A model generated the notes under the pieces. It searched no databases. It was given only the letters and a program-made list of their open reading frames with translations, and had not been told where the DNA came from. Source: Combretum micranthum (taxonomy: Eukaryota; Streptophyta; Magnoliopsida; Myrtales; Combretaceae). From it: 64,000 nucleotides of DNA. Shown piece by piece: positions 24,029 to 37,011 of this stretch; position 1 is the stretch's first letter, and every line of letters starts with the position of its first letter. The stretch spans positions 154,260-218,259 of the forward strand of contig JAMXBD010002258.1 in the NCBI GenBank assembly GCA_024138025.1, written 5' to 3'. Both the position numbers and the translations under genes were made by a program.

Positions 24029-26820
24029 TGCAATGGTGGGAAGATTTAAGGAACTTAAAGTCTTAAACTAACTATTGAATAATGCTATGTTTGTATAAAA
24101 ACAACTTTATTTGATTTTTTAATATCACATTAGGTAGTTAAACTATACTAATTTATGCAATTAACTACTTGAAATAAACATTTCAACTTTGTTTATATAG
24201 TATAAAAAAGATATAGTTAATTGCAAAAAACAAATAAAGTTCAAGTAGTTAATTGCAAAAAAGGATAAAATTTAGATACCAAATTAACAAATTTAAAATT
24301 TAAATAGTTAATTGAAAAAGTAAGTAAAGTTTAGGTACTAAAAGTGACAATGCACTTTTTTCTTCTTTCGGCCAAACTTTGTTGAAATTCATAAGATATG
24401 CACTATAATGTAGTACTAAATAATGGTAGATATTAAGGTAGTAATCAAAGATTATCATCATCTAGCTTATGCTACTTCTCATGTTATGTTTGTAGTTATG
24501 AGCGATAAGTAATATCTATGGCTATATTAGATGAAGTTATTAATGTTTAGGGGTAAATTCATCCGGTTAAAAAAATTAATTAATATTTTATTAATTGAGA
24601 CAAACTATGTCTCCATAATAAACATTTAGGTAAAATTAAGGAGAAATTACTCAATTGCTAATACCTTAAATGGATTTATAAAACATTGATAGATTATTTG
24701 ACTATGCAAAGCAATTATAGAAAGGAACAAATTTGATGCAATCTTTCATTTTAATAAACAATCTTATTTAAAAGTAGCTAGGTGTTGATAGGAAATTGAT
24801 ATCCACTAAATCCACAGTGCACATGGAAAACATATTGATGAAATGTAAGAAGATAGAAACAAATGAAACAAAATGGTCCCAAGAGTTAACGATAATATAC
24901 AAACATCACAATCATTACCATTCAATGCTAGTGGGTGTATTTACAATGTTGTATGTACATACCCAAATGTTTTATGACTACTTTTAATATGTTGTTAACA
25001 TTGTTTGCTTTGTTTGTAGACATAAAAGAGGCAACACATGATTTCTTTTTGTACATTAGGAAAAAGAGCAAATGGAGTTTGCATAGTAGTAAAATATAAT
25101 TGCAAAAACTTTGGTAGGGTATTAAATTAGCCATTTCAAAATTTAGGTACCAAATTGATTATTTTTTAATAAGTTCATACACTATATTTGATATTTTCTC
25201 TTTTTTTATTATTAAAATGTTCATTTATGAAAAAGCTTCCTTTAAAACTTTGGCACAATCTTCTTTTCCAATTTCTTGAAAATTTAAGATAGATCTTTCT
25301 TAAGGATAGATGACCATCTTTAATATGTTCATCATAATTCATGTATCACATGACTTGAAACTAAACACACATTTCATGTTTATCTAAAATGAAATAATTC
25401 AATGCTTTATAAAAAAATCAACCTACTTTTTGTCAATCCTAGTGTAGTAAAGAACCGATGCAATGGTGGAAAGACTTAAGGAACTTAAAGTCTTAAACAA
25501 GCTATTGATAATAATGCCATGCTTAAACAACGAACAACTTTATTTGATTTTTTTTTATGTCACATTTAGTACTTAAAACATTACTGATATTTGCCATAAA
25601 CTACCTAAAATTAACTTTTCAAGTATATTTATTGTACCCAAAAGATATAGTTAATTGCAAAAGTGGAAAAAGTTCAAGTAGCTGATTACGAAATTTTGCA
25701 AAACTCAAATAATTAATTACAAAAATAGACAAAATTTTGATTCCAAATTAACACATTTAACATTCCTATAGCTAATTGCAAAAATAAGTAAATTTTACGT
25801 ACTAAAAGTGATAATATAGTGTGTTCGTTAAATTATATTTAATGGACGTTTATTTAGTGCAAAATAATTTCAGGCTAAATGCTCATACTTTCAATTTTCT
25901 TAAAATTTTTTATAGTTTAGTATATTTTGTCAATTTTTAGTCAAGCGTCTACCATGATTCTATCTTGAAGATAAATATCTATTAAATATTATTTAATAGA
26001 GGCACTAAATCAAATAATTTGAAAGTATAAACACTAATATATCATAATCTAAAGATGAGACACTCAATTTTAAAAAATTGGAAGTACAAGCACTTGTCGT
26101 GCTTTATCCCTAACTTTTTTTAATGATGCAAAGAATGATAAGCTTAAAAAAAGATATCTTTGTTAACCTCATGCCTCAATTGAATTGTATAACCTAACAT
26201 GACTATTAAATCGTATTGGTCTCACACCATATAGATGGAATGACACCAATAAGATTTAATGGATTTATAAAATGAAATGGCCATCATCTTAATCTAATAG
26301 AACATTTTATTGAATAAATATCCAATCATGTCATTTTCAACATCTATTATAGTTTTACCTATTTATAAGATTAATTAAAATCTATCATTGTAGAAACTAA
26401 AAATTTTGATATGTACAAATAGATACCAATCAACTAAAATCATACCAAATCCTAAAATTACAAAATTAAATCTAACAGAATAAAATGTCACAACTATATC
26501 ATATTCCTCCTAATAAGATAAGAATCTTCACATATTTCTTGATCTACATTACATGATCAATTAAAAGAACCATAATTGTAGTAGGGTAGCTTGTTATGTT
26601 ATTATTTCTTTGTAGTTTAACTTTCATTATTGTAGTGCAACTATTTTTAAGAAAGAAGAATGTCAAATTTGGTTTCTAAAGTTTGGACAAGAATTCAATT
26701 TGGTTTACGAACTTTGAAGTAGTCAATTTAATATTCACCAAATCTTTTGTGGTTACTGTTACTATCTTGTTGTTCTACTCATGTTGGAGTCATCCATATT
26801 ATAATGTTACTTTTTTTTTT
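24029..26820 (+). repeat. Duplicated Pin2-locus units D and E
   Basis: Two further copies of the 12.3-17.2 kb unit: 'CTTAAAGTCTTAAACTAAC' at 24055 and 'CTTAAAGTCTTAAACAAGC' at 25486; 'AAATGGTCCCAAGAG' at 24871. At 25815 the internal MITE runs straight into a left-truncated foldback MITE (25816-26110). That deletion removed the place where the Pin2-like gene would lie. 26130-26810 matches 18550-19260. No open gene. Confidence 0.65.
25816..26110. mobile_element. Foldback MITE, copy 2 of 3 (left end deleted)
   Basis: The right arm and the TTTATCCC end are intact. The left arm begins within the element ('TTCGTTAAATTATATTTAATGG'). Compare 18118-18520 and 31204-31602. Confidence 0.55.
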
Positions 26821-27337
26821 TAATTATACTATATATCATGCGATTTTTTTTTTAATTTATTTGCTTGAAATGCAGTGAAATGATGAAAAAAAGAGAGAAA
26901 ACATAATTGATAAAATTAGTTACTAAATTCCTAATTACAAAAAGCTTTTTTTTTCATGGATGTTTTGAAACTCTCTAGATACTATATAGAAAGTTTATTT
27001 CACTATATGCCGTAAGAAAGGATTTATTATTTGTATAAAAAAGTTCATGATAATTATCTATATTTTAGAACATTTCTTTTATTGAAGGGAAAATGAATGC
27101 AGACCAAATCCTCATCTGAATTGATCATCCAAATGATTTGTCCCCATTTACTTTTTTACACAAGGTTATATCTGTATGATATGGAATCAAGTTATGATAA
27201 GTTTCTAATTACACTTGGAACTATTTTTGTGTTATTTTTCATACTAGTAACGATGCTCTTACTAGAAATGTAAAAGTAAGATTTGAAATATTATTATATA
27301 CATCGTGCATGTGAAAAAAATTATAGAAAACTTATAA
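26821..27337. other. AT-rich non-coding DNA
   Basis: I see no open frame, repeat pair or RNA gene here. It lies between the end of unit E and a PIF-type MITE. Confidence 0.5.
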
Positions 27338-27745
27338 GAGCATCCACAACCCTAATAACTTTTACAGAGTTATTAGGGTGTTACATCAGCTTCTAAGAAT
27401 CTTTTTTTTTTTTAAACGATCTCATCACTTTATTCCTGGATCCTTCGGATAAGGTCCTTTGTAATTTTCAAATTGAAGACATGAAATAAAAGAAAAAACA
27501 AAAAAAAAATACAAAAGAGAACATCCATCCACGTTGTAATGTTGGAGCAGGAATGAAGATAGTCACATGTGTAGCCACAATGTTTGACTAGAAAAGGAAA
27601 AAAAATAAGCAAAAGAATGGGTGAAGAACCAATCCTTCACAGAGGATTCGTAAAATTATTAAGGATATTCTCTATCCCATAGGATCTTAAAAAGTAGGAC
27701 CCTTTATATTGGTTCCCATGTCAAGGTTTGGGGATAAGGATGTTC
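27338..27745. mobile_element. PIF/Harbinger-type MITE (GAGCATCC ends)
   Basis: The left end is GAGCATCCACAACCC and the right end, reverse-complemented, GAACATCCTTATCCC (11 of 15 match). Both sides are flanked by TAA (27335-27337, 27746-27748). 408 bp, no coding capacity. The inverted ends extend weakly inward ('ACCCTAATAAC'). Confidence 0.65.
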
Positions 27746-28704
27746 TAAACATTTTAAAAAATTAATATGATAGAGCGTTTGAAAAAAAAAATGCTTTAAT
27801 AATGTATGTGATGTTTCATTACTAATAGATAATATTTTATTTTTATTCTAGTGTATTATTAATTAGTTTTATAAAAAATATTATCTACATCTATACCTTT
27901 TAAGAAAGAAACAATGTAAATTAAATGAAACCAATTAAAAACTTGCACAAGAACAAAAAATAAATAATTAATTAAATGCCTCAAAGCAGAAATTGGAGAC
28001 ACAATTGCTGCTGTCGAAAAAACTAGAAAAATCAATATTATATAAATGTTTATCAATCAGTAGGAGACAGTAAATGCTTGTCAATCAAAATAAAGTGGCA
28101 AACATTAAAAGAACATCCTCACCGCTCCACTGCTGCTCATTTAGCAAATTGTAAGCATTTAACATTTAATTTATCCAATACACCTACATGTTTTCATTAT
28201 GCTGTGAACACTATACGTAAAATATTTGGTTGGGGGGGGGGGTGGGGGGGAATGGAAGGGGCCCTATTGGCCCCCTGTAGGTCCGTCCCCCTATTGGCCC
28301 CTTGTAGGTCTGTCCCTACATGTTATATGCATAATATTTACATAACCTATAGATTATGTATATATAATCTATAAATTTAATATATGTATGTGTTATATAG
28401 ATACATAAAATTATTATAAATATTTGATTTACATACTATATGATATATATGTTGTGTATACATATGTTACATATGTAGCAAATAATTCAATAGTATATTA
28501 ATATATAAATTATGTATATTTTATTTGTTAGATAAGATCTATATTATATATATATATATATATATTACATGTATGTTATTTGTATAATTTATAATATACT
28601 ATACCTTTATATGTATTATTTTATATATTGATAGTTTTGTCATTTTATAATGTAGTTACGGATGATGATATTATATTTTAATAAAATAAGAATACAAAAC
28701 ATTA
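27746..28704. other. AT-rich spacer with a poly-G tract
   Basis: Non-coding. Holds an 11-G run, a T and a 7-G run (28232-28250), then a GGGGCCC palindrome and a near-perfect tandem copy of 'CTATTGGCCCC..TGTAGGTC' at about 28264-28312. The rest is TA-dinucleotide-rich (28320-28620). Confidence 0.5.
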
Positions 28705-28911
28705 GTAATATAGTTTAATGGGTCCATGGGTACGGCTTGTAAATAGATTTAAGTCCTAAACTCAAACCCGAATACATTTAAATTTATGTCGTTTCTAGGT
28801 TTGATCCGTTTATTAATCGTATCAATTTTTACTTATTTAAACCGTTTTATAATCATGTCATGTCGTGGCATGTCCGGGTTCACGAGTCATGTCCCAAATT
28901 GCCAGCACTAC
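28705..28911. mobile_element. hAT-like element, right terminal fragment
   Basis: Reading the minus strand from 28911: TAGTGCTGGCAATTTGGGAC, then CACGACATGACATG-type repeats. This is the usual terminus of a widespread class of plant non-autonomous hAT repeats. The insertion abuts the middle of a duplicated unit. The left end is not identified. Confidence 0.45.
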
Positions 28912-30640
28912 CCAAAAGATATAGTTAATTGAAAAATGGATAAAGTTTAAGTAATTAATTGCAAAATTTTACACAATTCAGGTAGTTAATTGCAAAAATG
29001 GACATTTAGATACCAAATTAACACATTTAAAATTCAAATTGTTAATTACAAAAATAAGTAAATTTTAGGTACTAAAAGTGACGATGCTCTTTTTTCTCTT
29101 GTTTTGCCCAAACACTATTGAAATTCTTAAGATATTGATTATAATGCAGTACTCAATACTAGTAGATATTAAGGTAGCATTCAAAGATTATCGCCATGTA
29201 TGATATACTACTTCGTTAGCTTACGTTACTAGCTATGAGTGATAAGTAATACCTGTGGTTATATCATATGAAAGTATTAATGTTTAGGGGAATAGTTAAA
29301 AAGATTAATTAATATTTCATCAATTGAGTCAAATAAGGTTTCCACAATAAACATTCAAGAAATTTTAAGAAAAAGTTATTTAAATACTAACACCTTAATT
29401 GAATTTTTTTCAAACATTGATACCTTGTTTCACCATGTAATGCAATTAAAGAAAGGAACAAATTTAATATGGCAGCTTCATTTTAATGAACAATTTTAAT
29501 TGAAAGTAATACACATGAAAAACACAGTGATTAAATGTAATAAGATAGAAACAAATGAAACTAAATGGTCCCAAGCATTTGCCATAACATACGAACATCA
29601 CAATCATTATCATTCAATGCTAGATTGTCCATTTACAAGTTGGATGAACATATCCAAACTTTTGATGACTGTTTTTTATGCCTTGTTAATATCATTTGCT
29701 TTGTTTGTAGACGTAAAAGAGGCAATATACGATTAAATTTTTACTATATTGCTAATAGTGTTTCGCATTAATAAACTACTTCTTCTAAGTTCGGAAGCAG
29801 AGCAAACAATGTTAGTATGGTACTTAAAATAATTACAAAATCTTTGGTTGAGTATTAAATTGACTGTTTCAAAATTTAGTTATCAAATTAAATTTTTTTA
29901 TAACAAAGTTCATGCACCATATTTTATATTTTCTCTTTTCTTATTATTAAAATGTGTGTTTATAAAAAAAGCTTCCTTTCAAACTTTGGCATAGTCTTCT
30001 TTTCCAATTTTCAAAAAATTTAAGATAGATTTTTATTAAGAATAGATGAGCTTCTTTGATATGTTCATCATAATTCAAGTACCACATGATTGTAAACTAA
30101 GTACGCATTTAATGTTAATCTAAAACAAAATAATTCCATGCTCTATAAAGAGAAAAAAAATCATCTTAGGTTTTTTTTCATTCCTATTGTAGCAAAGAAC
30201 TTACACAATGGTGGAAAAATTCAAGAATCTTAAACAAGCCATTGATAGTAATCACATGTTTGGGGCTCATCAAAAGATACTGACAGTTTTATTTTATCTT
30301 ACAAAAGATGGAAACTTTAGTCAAATTTTTTAAGTTATGTTTGGTACTTAAACTGAACTTATTATAGAAAGGAACAAATTTAATACAATAGCTTCATTTT
30401 AATGAACAATCTTAATTGAAAGTAGCTAGAAGTTAAGAAGAAAGTGATATCTATCATGTCCTTAATTCAAATGAAAAACACATTGTTCAAATCTAAATAA
30501 GATGGAAACAAATGACACAAATGGTCCAAAAAATTAATCATAATATACAAACAATACAGTCATTATCATTCATTACTAGAGTGTGTATTTACAAGGTTGG
30601 ATGTACAAATCCAAACCCCACATACAGCTGTCTTAGATTG
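28912..30640 (+). repeat. Duplicated Pin2-locus units F and G
   Basis: 'AAATGGTCC' anchors at 29562 and 30520; 'CACCATATTTTATATTTTCTC' at 29915. F is cut at its left by a hAT-like fragment and starts inside the internal MITE. G leads into Pin2-like copy 3. No open gene. Confidence 0.6.
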
Positions 30641-30669
30641 GAGCATTCTCCCAGGGAATTGACCATGCC

Positions 30670-30890
30670 TCAATTACCACTGCGATACATTAAAGTCCCA
30701 TCAATTAGATGAACTCTACAACCTTTAGAAGTGACGCAGTACTTGTATCCAGGGACCAGGACTTAATTGCTCACACCCTATGGACGGATTTTGCCTTCGT
30801 ATTCAATTTCCACATAATCTCCTACCAAAAGAGTACTTGCTGGTGAAAACCTTATTATGGTTTACAATATCTAAACAATACTGTGGTTTT
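30670..30890 (-). pseudogene. Pin2-like proteinase inhibitor relic, copy 3
   Basis: On the minus strand: exon 2 start LLVGDYVE at about 30835, a stop after KIRP, then the SIGCEQLSPG piece in another frame, a further frame change, and KGCRVHLIDGTLMY with the last Cys changed to Arg before SGN-stop. The QYC...YMTC core is deleted from its place. A QYCLDI-like fragment lies 5' of exon 2 at about 30866-30888, inside the former intron. Three frames are needed to follow it. The 3'-UTR-like DNA (30600-30665) matches copy 2. Confidence 0.55.
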
Positions 30891-31203
30891 TTTTACATAT
30901 ACTTAAGGCACTTGTCAAAAAAACAAAAAATTCTTTTACATGTTTATTACTACCCACCATATGAAAATACGGGTGCATTTTGCATAATTCAACAAACAAA
31001 GCATGCATAATCCAGCATTTCATATTCGTTAAAAGCATACTCAAGATTTATGTTGAAGAGAGGCAGTACGACATATGTTGAGGTGATATAGTAGAAGCCA
31101 AAACAAAGAGACAACGAGAAAATATATTGATTTATTGAACAGTATAGAAAAATCTATAGAAGATTAGCAAATCATTATGATATAAAGGAAATACCATATT
31201 TTT

Positions 31204-31602
31204 GGGATAATGGCAAAAGAAAAAAAATGTTTATACTTTCAATTTTTGATAAATTAGTTTTTGTATTATCAAAATATATGTAATTCAGTATTTTCATTAA
31301 ATTATATTTGACGAGCGTTTGTATTGATAAAAAGATAATGGTAGGTCAAATGGTCTTACTTTTACTTTCAATTTTTGACAACTTTTTGATAATTTAGTAT
31401 TGTATTTTTAGATTTTGGCAATTTTTGGTCAAATGTCTTCTATTATCTTATCATCAAGATAAATGTCCGTCAAATATTATTTAACAAACATACTAAATCA
31501 AATATACTTTGAAAGTACATGCATTAATTTATCAAAATCTAAAGATGAGACACTATATTGAAAAAAAATTGAAAATATAAGCACTTTACATGCCTTTATC
31601 TC
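31204..31602. mobile_element. Foldback MITE, copy 3 of 3
   Basis: GGGATAATGGCA at the left and (reverse-complemented) GAGATAAAGGCA at the right. The long arms pair 'ATATTTGACGAGCGTTTGTATTGAT' with 'AATATTTGACGGACATTTATCTTGAT'. Flanks are TATTTTT-like on both sides, a possible 8-9-base duplication. 399 bp. Confidence 0.6.
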
Positions 31603-34393
31603 TATTTTTTTTTTAAATAATGTAACAAATTGATAAATTTGGAAAAAGATATTTGTTAATCTCACACTACAATCGAATTGTATGACCTTATGCCACTATT
31701 ACATAATATGACCTCACACCACAAAGATGGAATCACACCAATAAACTAAAATATTTGATATCTACAAATAAATACCAATCAAATCAAATCCTAAAATTAC
31801 AAAATTAAATTTAACAAAATAAAATATCATAACTATATCTTATTCATCCTAATAAGATAAAAATCTTCACTTTTTTCTTGATGCGCTTTACATACACAGT
31901 GAAAAGAACCATAGTTATAGAGGGTAGCTTGTCATGTTATTCTTTCTTTGTAGTTTAACTTTCATTATTGTATAGCACGATTCTTTTTAAAGAAGGGTGA
32001 ATGTCAAATTTGATATCTAAAGTTTACATAGGAATTCAATTTGGTTTTAAAACTTTAAAGTTATTAATTTAATACTCAAACAAACATTTTATAGCTATTT
32101 TTACCACTTTCTTAATATCGCTTACTCTATTTGTTGATGTGGAAAAGTAAATGTATCATTAAATTTTTACTGTTTCCCTTAACATTATCTAATACTGATA
32201 AGCCGTCTCTTTCACATAAAAAACGGAACAAACGGTGTTAGTGATATAGTAAAACATTGCTTGCTCTGTTTGTTTGTTTTTTATTTTTTTTTTTCCACAT
32301 CTAGCGCACATGACTTGTTTAGAACATCAAATTAGGTTCACCTCCCAAGGTCGAGTTTGGCATCATTAGTAGATTCAGGCCGACTTAGCACTCTTCAATA
32401 GCCTTTTTACAGTGTTTAAATGTCACACAGAAACAACATTAAATAAAATTTTCATGACAAGAAGTATTAAAAGAGGACAATAAACATGTTTTTTTTAGCG
32501 GAGATAGTATGCCTTTTTGCTGTAGTTGTCCAAATTTTCTAATTATAATTCCATTCATTTGGTTGAATTCTTTCTAAGGTTATTGCAAACTCTACTTAAA
32601 ATGATTTGAAATCGTAATCTTTGCTTAATACATGCAAAGAAATACTCCTACTTGGTTAAGCTGATTTACTATTAGACGCAAGAAGATTGGGAAATACTAA
32701 TTTTAAATTATTATATATTTGACATTACCTAACTTCACCACAACGAATTAATGCAATAAGCATCTTGGCATTCCACAGATTCAGAATATGCATTTTTTTT
32801 AACTTTCAATATATTGACCATCAGGAAGGATGTATAATTAAAATATTGGGGAGCCATCCTCAATATCACTAAAACCACTTCCATGTTATTACCACTAAAA
32901 AGATAAATTTTCAAATTTAAAAGAGGAAAAAAAACATTAAAATTAAACTCTTCATTTCATATCATGAAATTCATTTATGTAAACTCCATTTTTTACGACA
33001 ATTTTGCTCTATGTAAATCAAAATACAATTGGTAAAAATTCATCCTCCTTATTTTTTTTTTTTTCAGTTAATTCTTTATAATATTCATGGAAGAAAAAGA
33101 GCATTTTAGCTATTGCAATCGAGACCTGAAGACTTGGAATTAACTTAATCAAATAATCAACCAAAGGATAGGTTGATACCTTTTCTGGTTCCACCAATTT
33201 GAGACGTAAATAAAAAATAGTAGATAAGCTTTTAAGTTATGGATCATGAAAAATATCACTTCATGATGTAGGAATTATATTTTGAGATGACGCTTCCATT
33301 TGGAAGAAAAACAAAGATAAAGAAAATGCATAAAAAAAAGGAAAAGAAAAGAAAACAACATAATATAATGACAAATATTGATTTCATTGTAGATAAGAGT
33401 AATTATGGTAACAATTGCTTTGATGTAACAACGATAACAATTGTGGTATTTCAATGTTGAAAAACTTATGATATTATGTAAAAAGTGACTCGTACTCTTT
33501 AAAATGATAACTTTTACATTTTAATACGCGACATATATATATATAGAGAGAGAGAGAGAATCAATAATAAGTTCCTTTTCTTATTTTATTTTCCCCACAA
33601 ATTTAGTTTGGTTGTTGATTTCTTATAAGTTATAGTTTTAAAATTAGATTCAAATATAAAATTTAAATGATATCTAGTTTCCATTGATAAAAAATGAAAA
33701 TTGAACTTATCAAATAATTTTTAACTTATTAAGTAGAACTATGATATTTTAAATGATTAAATCTTAATAAAACATCTATTTCCTAGAATGTTGTGAAAAC
33801 AATATTATAAGATTGATTAAGGGTGAAAAATAAATGCACATCATAAATTTTAAATTTAGATAACAATTAAATAGTTTTTTAATGTGGCAACTTAGATTTT
33901 GCTAATTATACTTATCCGTAATTTTGTTTATGGTATTTGATTATACATTTATAATAGATTATACCAACTAGTCTTGGGTGGCAAATTGGCTGTCATAATG
34001 GGCCGTGGACTTGAGCAATGGACAACCTATTCTTTTTACTGTAGATTATACTCTCAGAATGAATGTAACATGTCGGCCATTTTAGAAGATGTTTTCGGGC
34101 CTGGAGGGCCATAAAGATTATTTCCATTTTGTTTTTCAAGTGGAGAGAATAATGTATGTCTTGCCTCAATAGTTGGCTATATTTGCCTTGAAATATGGTT
34201 TTATAATAATTTAAATATCGAAAACATTTAAAAACATTTTATCTAATCTTTTTTTAGTTACTTTTCTCTCTAAAACTTGAGTGTTGTTGGGAGATTAAAC
34301 TGACTTAACAATTAATAATTGAAGTTCTCAAATCCAATACATGAGTGTCTTGTGAAAACCTTATTGGCAAATGATATCCTGCCAGAACAGCCG
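31603..34393. other. Unit remainder, then featureless AT-rich DNA
   Basis: 31603-32250 matches 18550-19310 (5' side of the Pin2 locus) and 32270-32640 matches 22680-23050. From about 32650 to 34393 I see no gene or repeat pair, only an (AT)n(AG)n microsatellite at about 33533-33560. Confidence 0.5.
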
Positions 34394-34606
34394 TTGCGCT
34401 TTTTTGATAGTCTATTTCTTGTTTGTATATGTATTTGTATTAAAATAATATATGTAAATATATCTAATTTGTATATATATTTAAATTTTTAATAAGAACC
34501 GCGAATTTTTTCTTTATCTATATCTATTTCTTGATAAATAATTTATTATAAAAAAAAATTTAAAAAAATTATATGTATTTATCGAAAAAAGCTAGCTAAA
34601 TAGGCC
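34394..34606. mobile_element. Worn relative of the 7389-7621 Tourist-like MITE
   Basis: Interior blocks match in order: 'TGTAAATATATCT', 'AATTTGTAT', 'TTTATCTATATCTATTTCTTG', 'ATAAATAATTT', then a TTGTATTT/ATCTGTATC-type end. The terminal GGGTCTGTTTGG has decayed and no target duplication is visible. Confidence 0.6.
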
Positions 34607-36387
34607 AATCATTATCCAAAATTCATTCATATGAATCCGTTTTTTACAACACAACTTTTATCAAATATGATCATTTAGAATCACCATCCTAAAATGTATA
34701 CTATTAACTCCAGCTCGATTAAAACGACCGATATTAAATACAATATAATTGCCAAAAAGCTAATATTAAATATATAATATTTGACATGATCATGGCAAAT
34801 AAACGCAATAATTTGATAGATGTTGTCTATATTTGCATTTAAATTGACGATTTACTTTATGATTGTACTTATTATAAAGAGAAGTGTTTTCACCAATTTG
34901 ATAAATGGCTACATACAAAGAGACGTGAATATCATAGTTTTATATAGGGATGAGTGAATAAAACCTTGTCATACAGGTTAATCCATTCACATCTTATTCA
35001 ATTAGTACGTGTAAAATTTTTAAGAAGTTGCTTCTGTAAGATAGGGTAAGAGTATAAGGTTTTTATATCATGTATCTACTTTAGATTCTATACTCATATA
35101 TATAAAAGGCATAGATACAAACTCCACCTTATTATGAACCCATCCTATTAAAAGTTATAAAATAAAATTTAATAAATAAGAAATGACATATAATACACTT
35201 TCTATTTTGTGATTACTTTTGCTCAATAGCTTATCATTTATTAACTACATTCTATAAATTTTTATTTTGGAAAAACTTGTTCTATTTTATTTTGGAAAGA
35301 GCTCAATAATTTTCTTTCTTTCTTTTTTTTTTTTTTTTTTTGAAAAACTTTGGTTGTATGTGCTTATACTTCTAAATTATATAGAAATGTTGTTTATATT
35401 TTAAAATTGATTAATATATAAGCATTTTTAAAGCTTTAATTTTAAAATTTGGTATATGCTCTACAGTTTTGGTTTATATCATATAATGAGATTCTACAAG
35501 TTTTTCTTATAAGTTATGATTTTCACAAATTCTCTATAGTGTAGATTCCATGATATTAAGAAATTAATTTTTAAATTATTTTTTACTGATTTTTTACTAT
35601 AAATATATGAATATAAAGTAATTTTACACACCGTCTAAAACTTTCATACTCTAACTATCTTATACACCTTAAACCCAGTTTTCTAATTAAAATACTTTTT
35701 ATTTTAATAATATTTAAGTAAAGTAAATTATTATAGTTAGCACAAAATTAACAATACAAAAGGTTGGATGGAAACTCTCCCAGTAAGAAAAACTTTTTCA
35801 CTATTTTTTTTAACAACAGTGTTTATTACGGTTTAACGCAGTTTTGAAGTTAAATCGAGTCACATATAATGAGGTTCGAATTGGTTTTGTGAGCATCCAA
35901 AATCAAAGCCTTGCATAAAACTCAAGGTAAATCAAAATAAGGATACAAAACAAAAGTGTAGAAAAGATTGGCCTGAAGAATTAACCGAAAGAGAAAAAAT
36001 CTTTTGTGTTAATAATTGTGCCAGTAATATGATAGTTGCTATTATCAGATAATAAAATGCATAATTACTCGATGTTGGGTCTACAGATCCGAACTTCATA
36101 TATGAGTTCAATGTTGGGAAAAAAACTAGTAATAACTAAAAACAATATGATTGAAATACAGATAAAAAGACAAAACATAACGCATGATACGACACTAGAA
36201 ATTTACAGTAGTAATATGAACAAATACGATGGCATGGTACCTTATTATTTATGATACCTGCACACTTTCACATATTATTGGAACCGACATGAATTTGACA
36301 TGAAGTAGAAACACACACAGGACTAATTGCTACAAATTGCCAGCCTCAGATTGGATCACTCTCACAGGGAACAGAGCATGTGTCAAC
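34607..36387. other. AT-rich spacer and 3' flank of Pin2-like copy 4
   Basis: No gene seen in 34607-35990. Poly-T at about 35324-35341. From about 36000 on, blocks resemble the 3' flanks of the other copies ('GATCCGAACTTCATATATGAG', 'CAGATTGGATCACTCTCACAGGGAA', 'GAGCATGTGTCAA'). Confidence 0.45.
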
Positions 36388-36811
36388 TAGATATAAGTAT
36401 GACTCGGTTTTGCACCAAAAATGAACTGAAACCGTCATCGGCAATTCTAGAACCAGAACTGAATCAATTGATCAGTTCCAGAACCGACTATAGAACCGTC
36501 GGTTTCACAGTTCCTAGGTGGTTCTTTAGTCTAGATCCGGTGGAACCGCCACTAAAAAAAAAATAAAACATAATATTAAATATATAATTATTAATATTTA
36601 AATTATTTTATATAAATAGTAAAATTTATCACTCATTCATAATATTTAATATGTTATTATCAACAATACAAATAAACATAACTTAAAATTATACATAATT
36701 AGTTTAAATATATTTTTCTAAAAATAAAATTAATCTTCTTAATAATATTAGACTATTTTTTATATTGTGATTTTTTGGTTTGATTCGGTTCTACAACTAT
36801 GATGATGGCTA
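36388..36811. mobile_element. Non-autonomous hAT-like insertion in Pin2-like copy 4
   Basis: Starts TAGATATAAG and ends ATGGCTA (reverse TAGCCATCAT). Flanked by GTGTCAAC (36380-36387) and GTGCAACC (36812-36819), a worn 8-base duplication as hAT elements make. The interior has GGAACCG/CGGTTC motifs and the AT tail shared with 12020-12330. The uninterrupted sequence of copies 2 and 5 at this place confirms the insertion. Confidence 0.65.
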
Positions 36812-37011
36812 GTGCAACCACTGCAATACAATGCGGTCCCATTGTTGAGATGGAGCGTACAACGATCAGGAGCTATGCAACAGTTGCATTCAGGATCCAG
36901 GTGCTCACTTCCTGTGGATGGGCATGTCATGCATGCAACATCTAAACAATACTGTGCACAAACTTCCGTCGGCTCTTACTATTCCTGGATTATTTCCTAG
37001 CAGAGGGGTAC
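36812..37011 (-). pseudogene. Pin2-like proteinase inhibitor relic, copy 4
   Basis: Exon 2 starts after an AG acceptor at 37012 (CCAG|GTACC), as in copy 5. The inhibitor domain is the best preserved in the window: CAQYCLDVACMTCPSTG, then PECNCCIAPDRC, then TLHLNNGTALYC. It keeps the first Cys of the C-x3-C reactive-loop pair that copy 5 lacks. A one-base shift between the GIV codons and the EPTEVC codons breaks the frame. A hAT-like insertion right after the last Cys removes the normal stop. Exon 1 is not found; between 37012 and 37280 only intron-like and AT-rich DNA remains. Confidence 0.65.
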
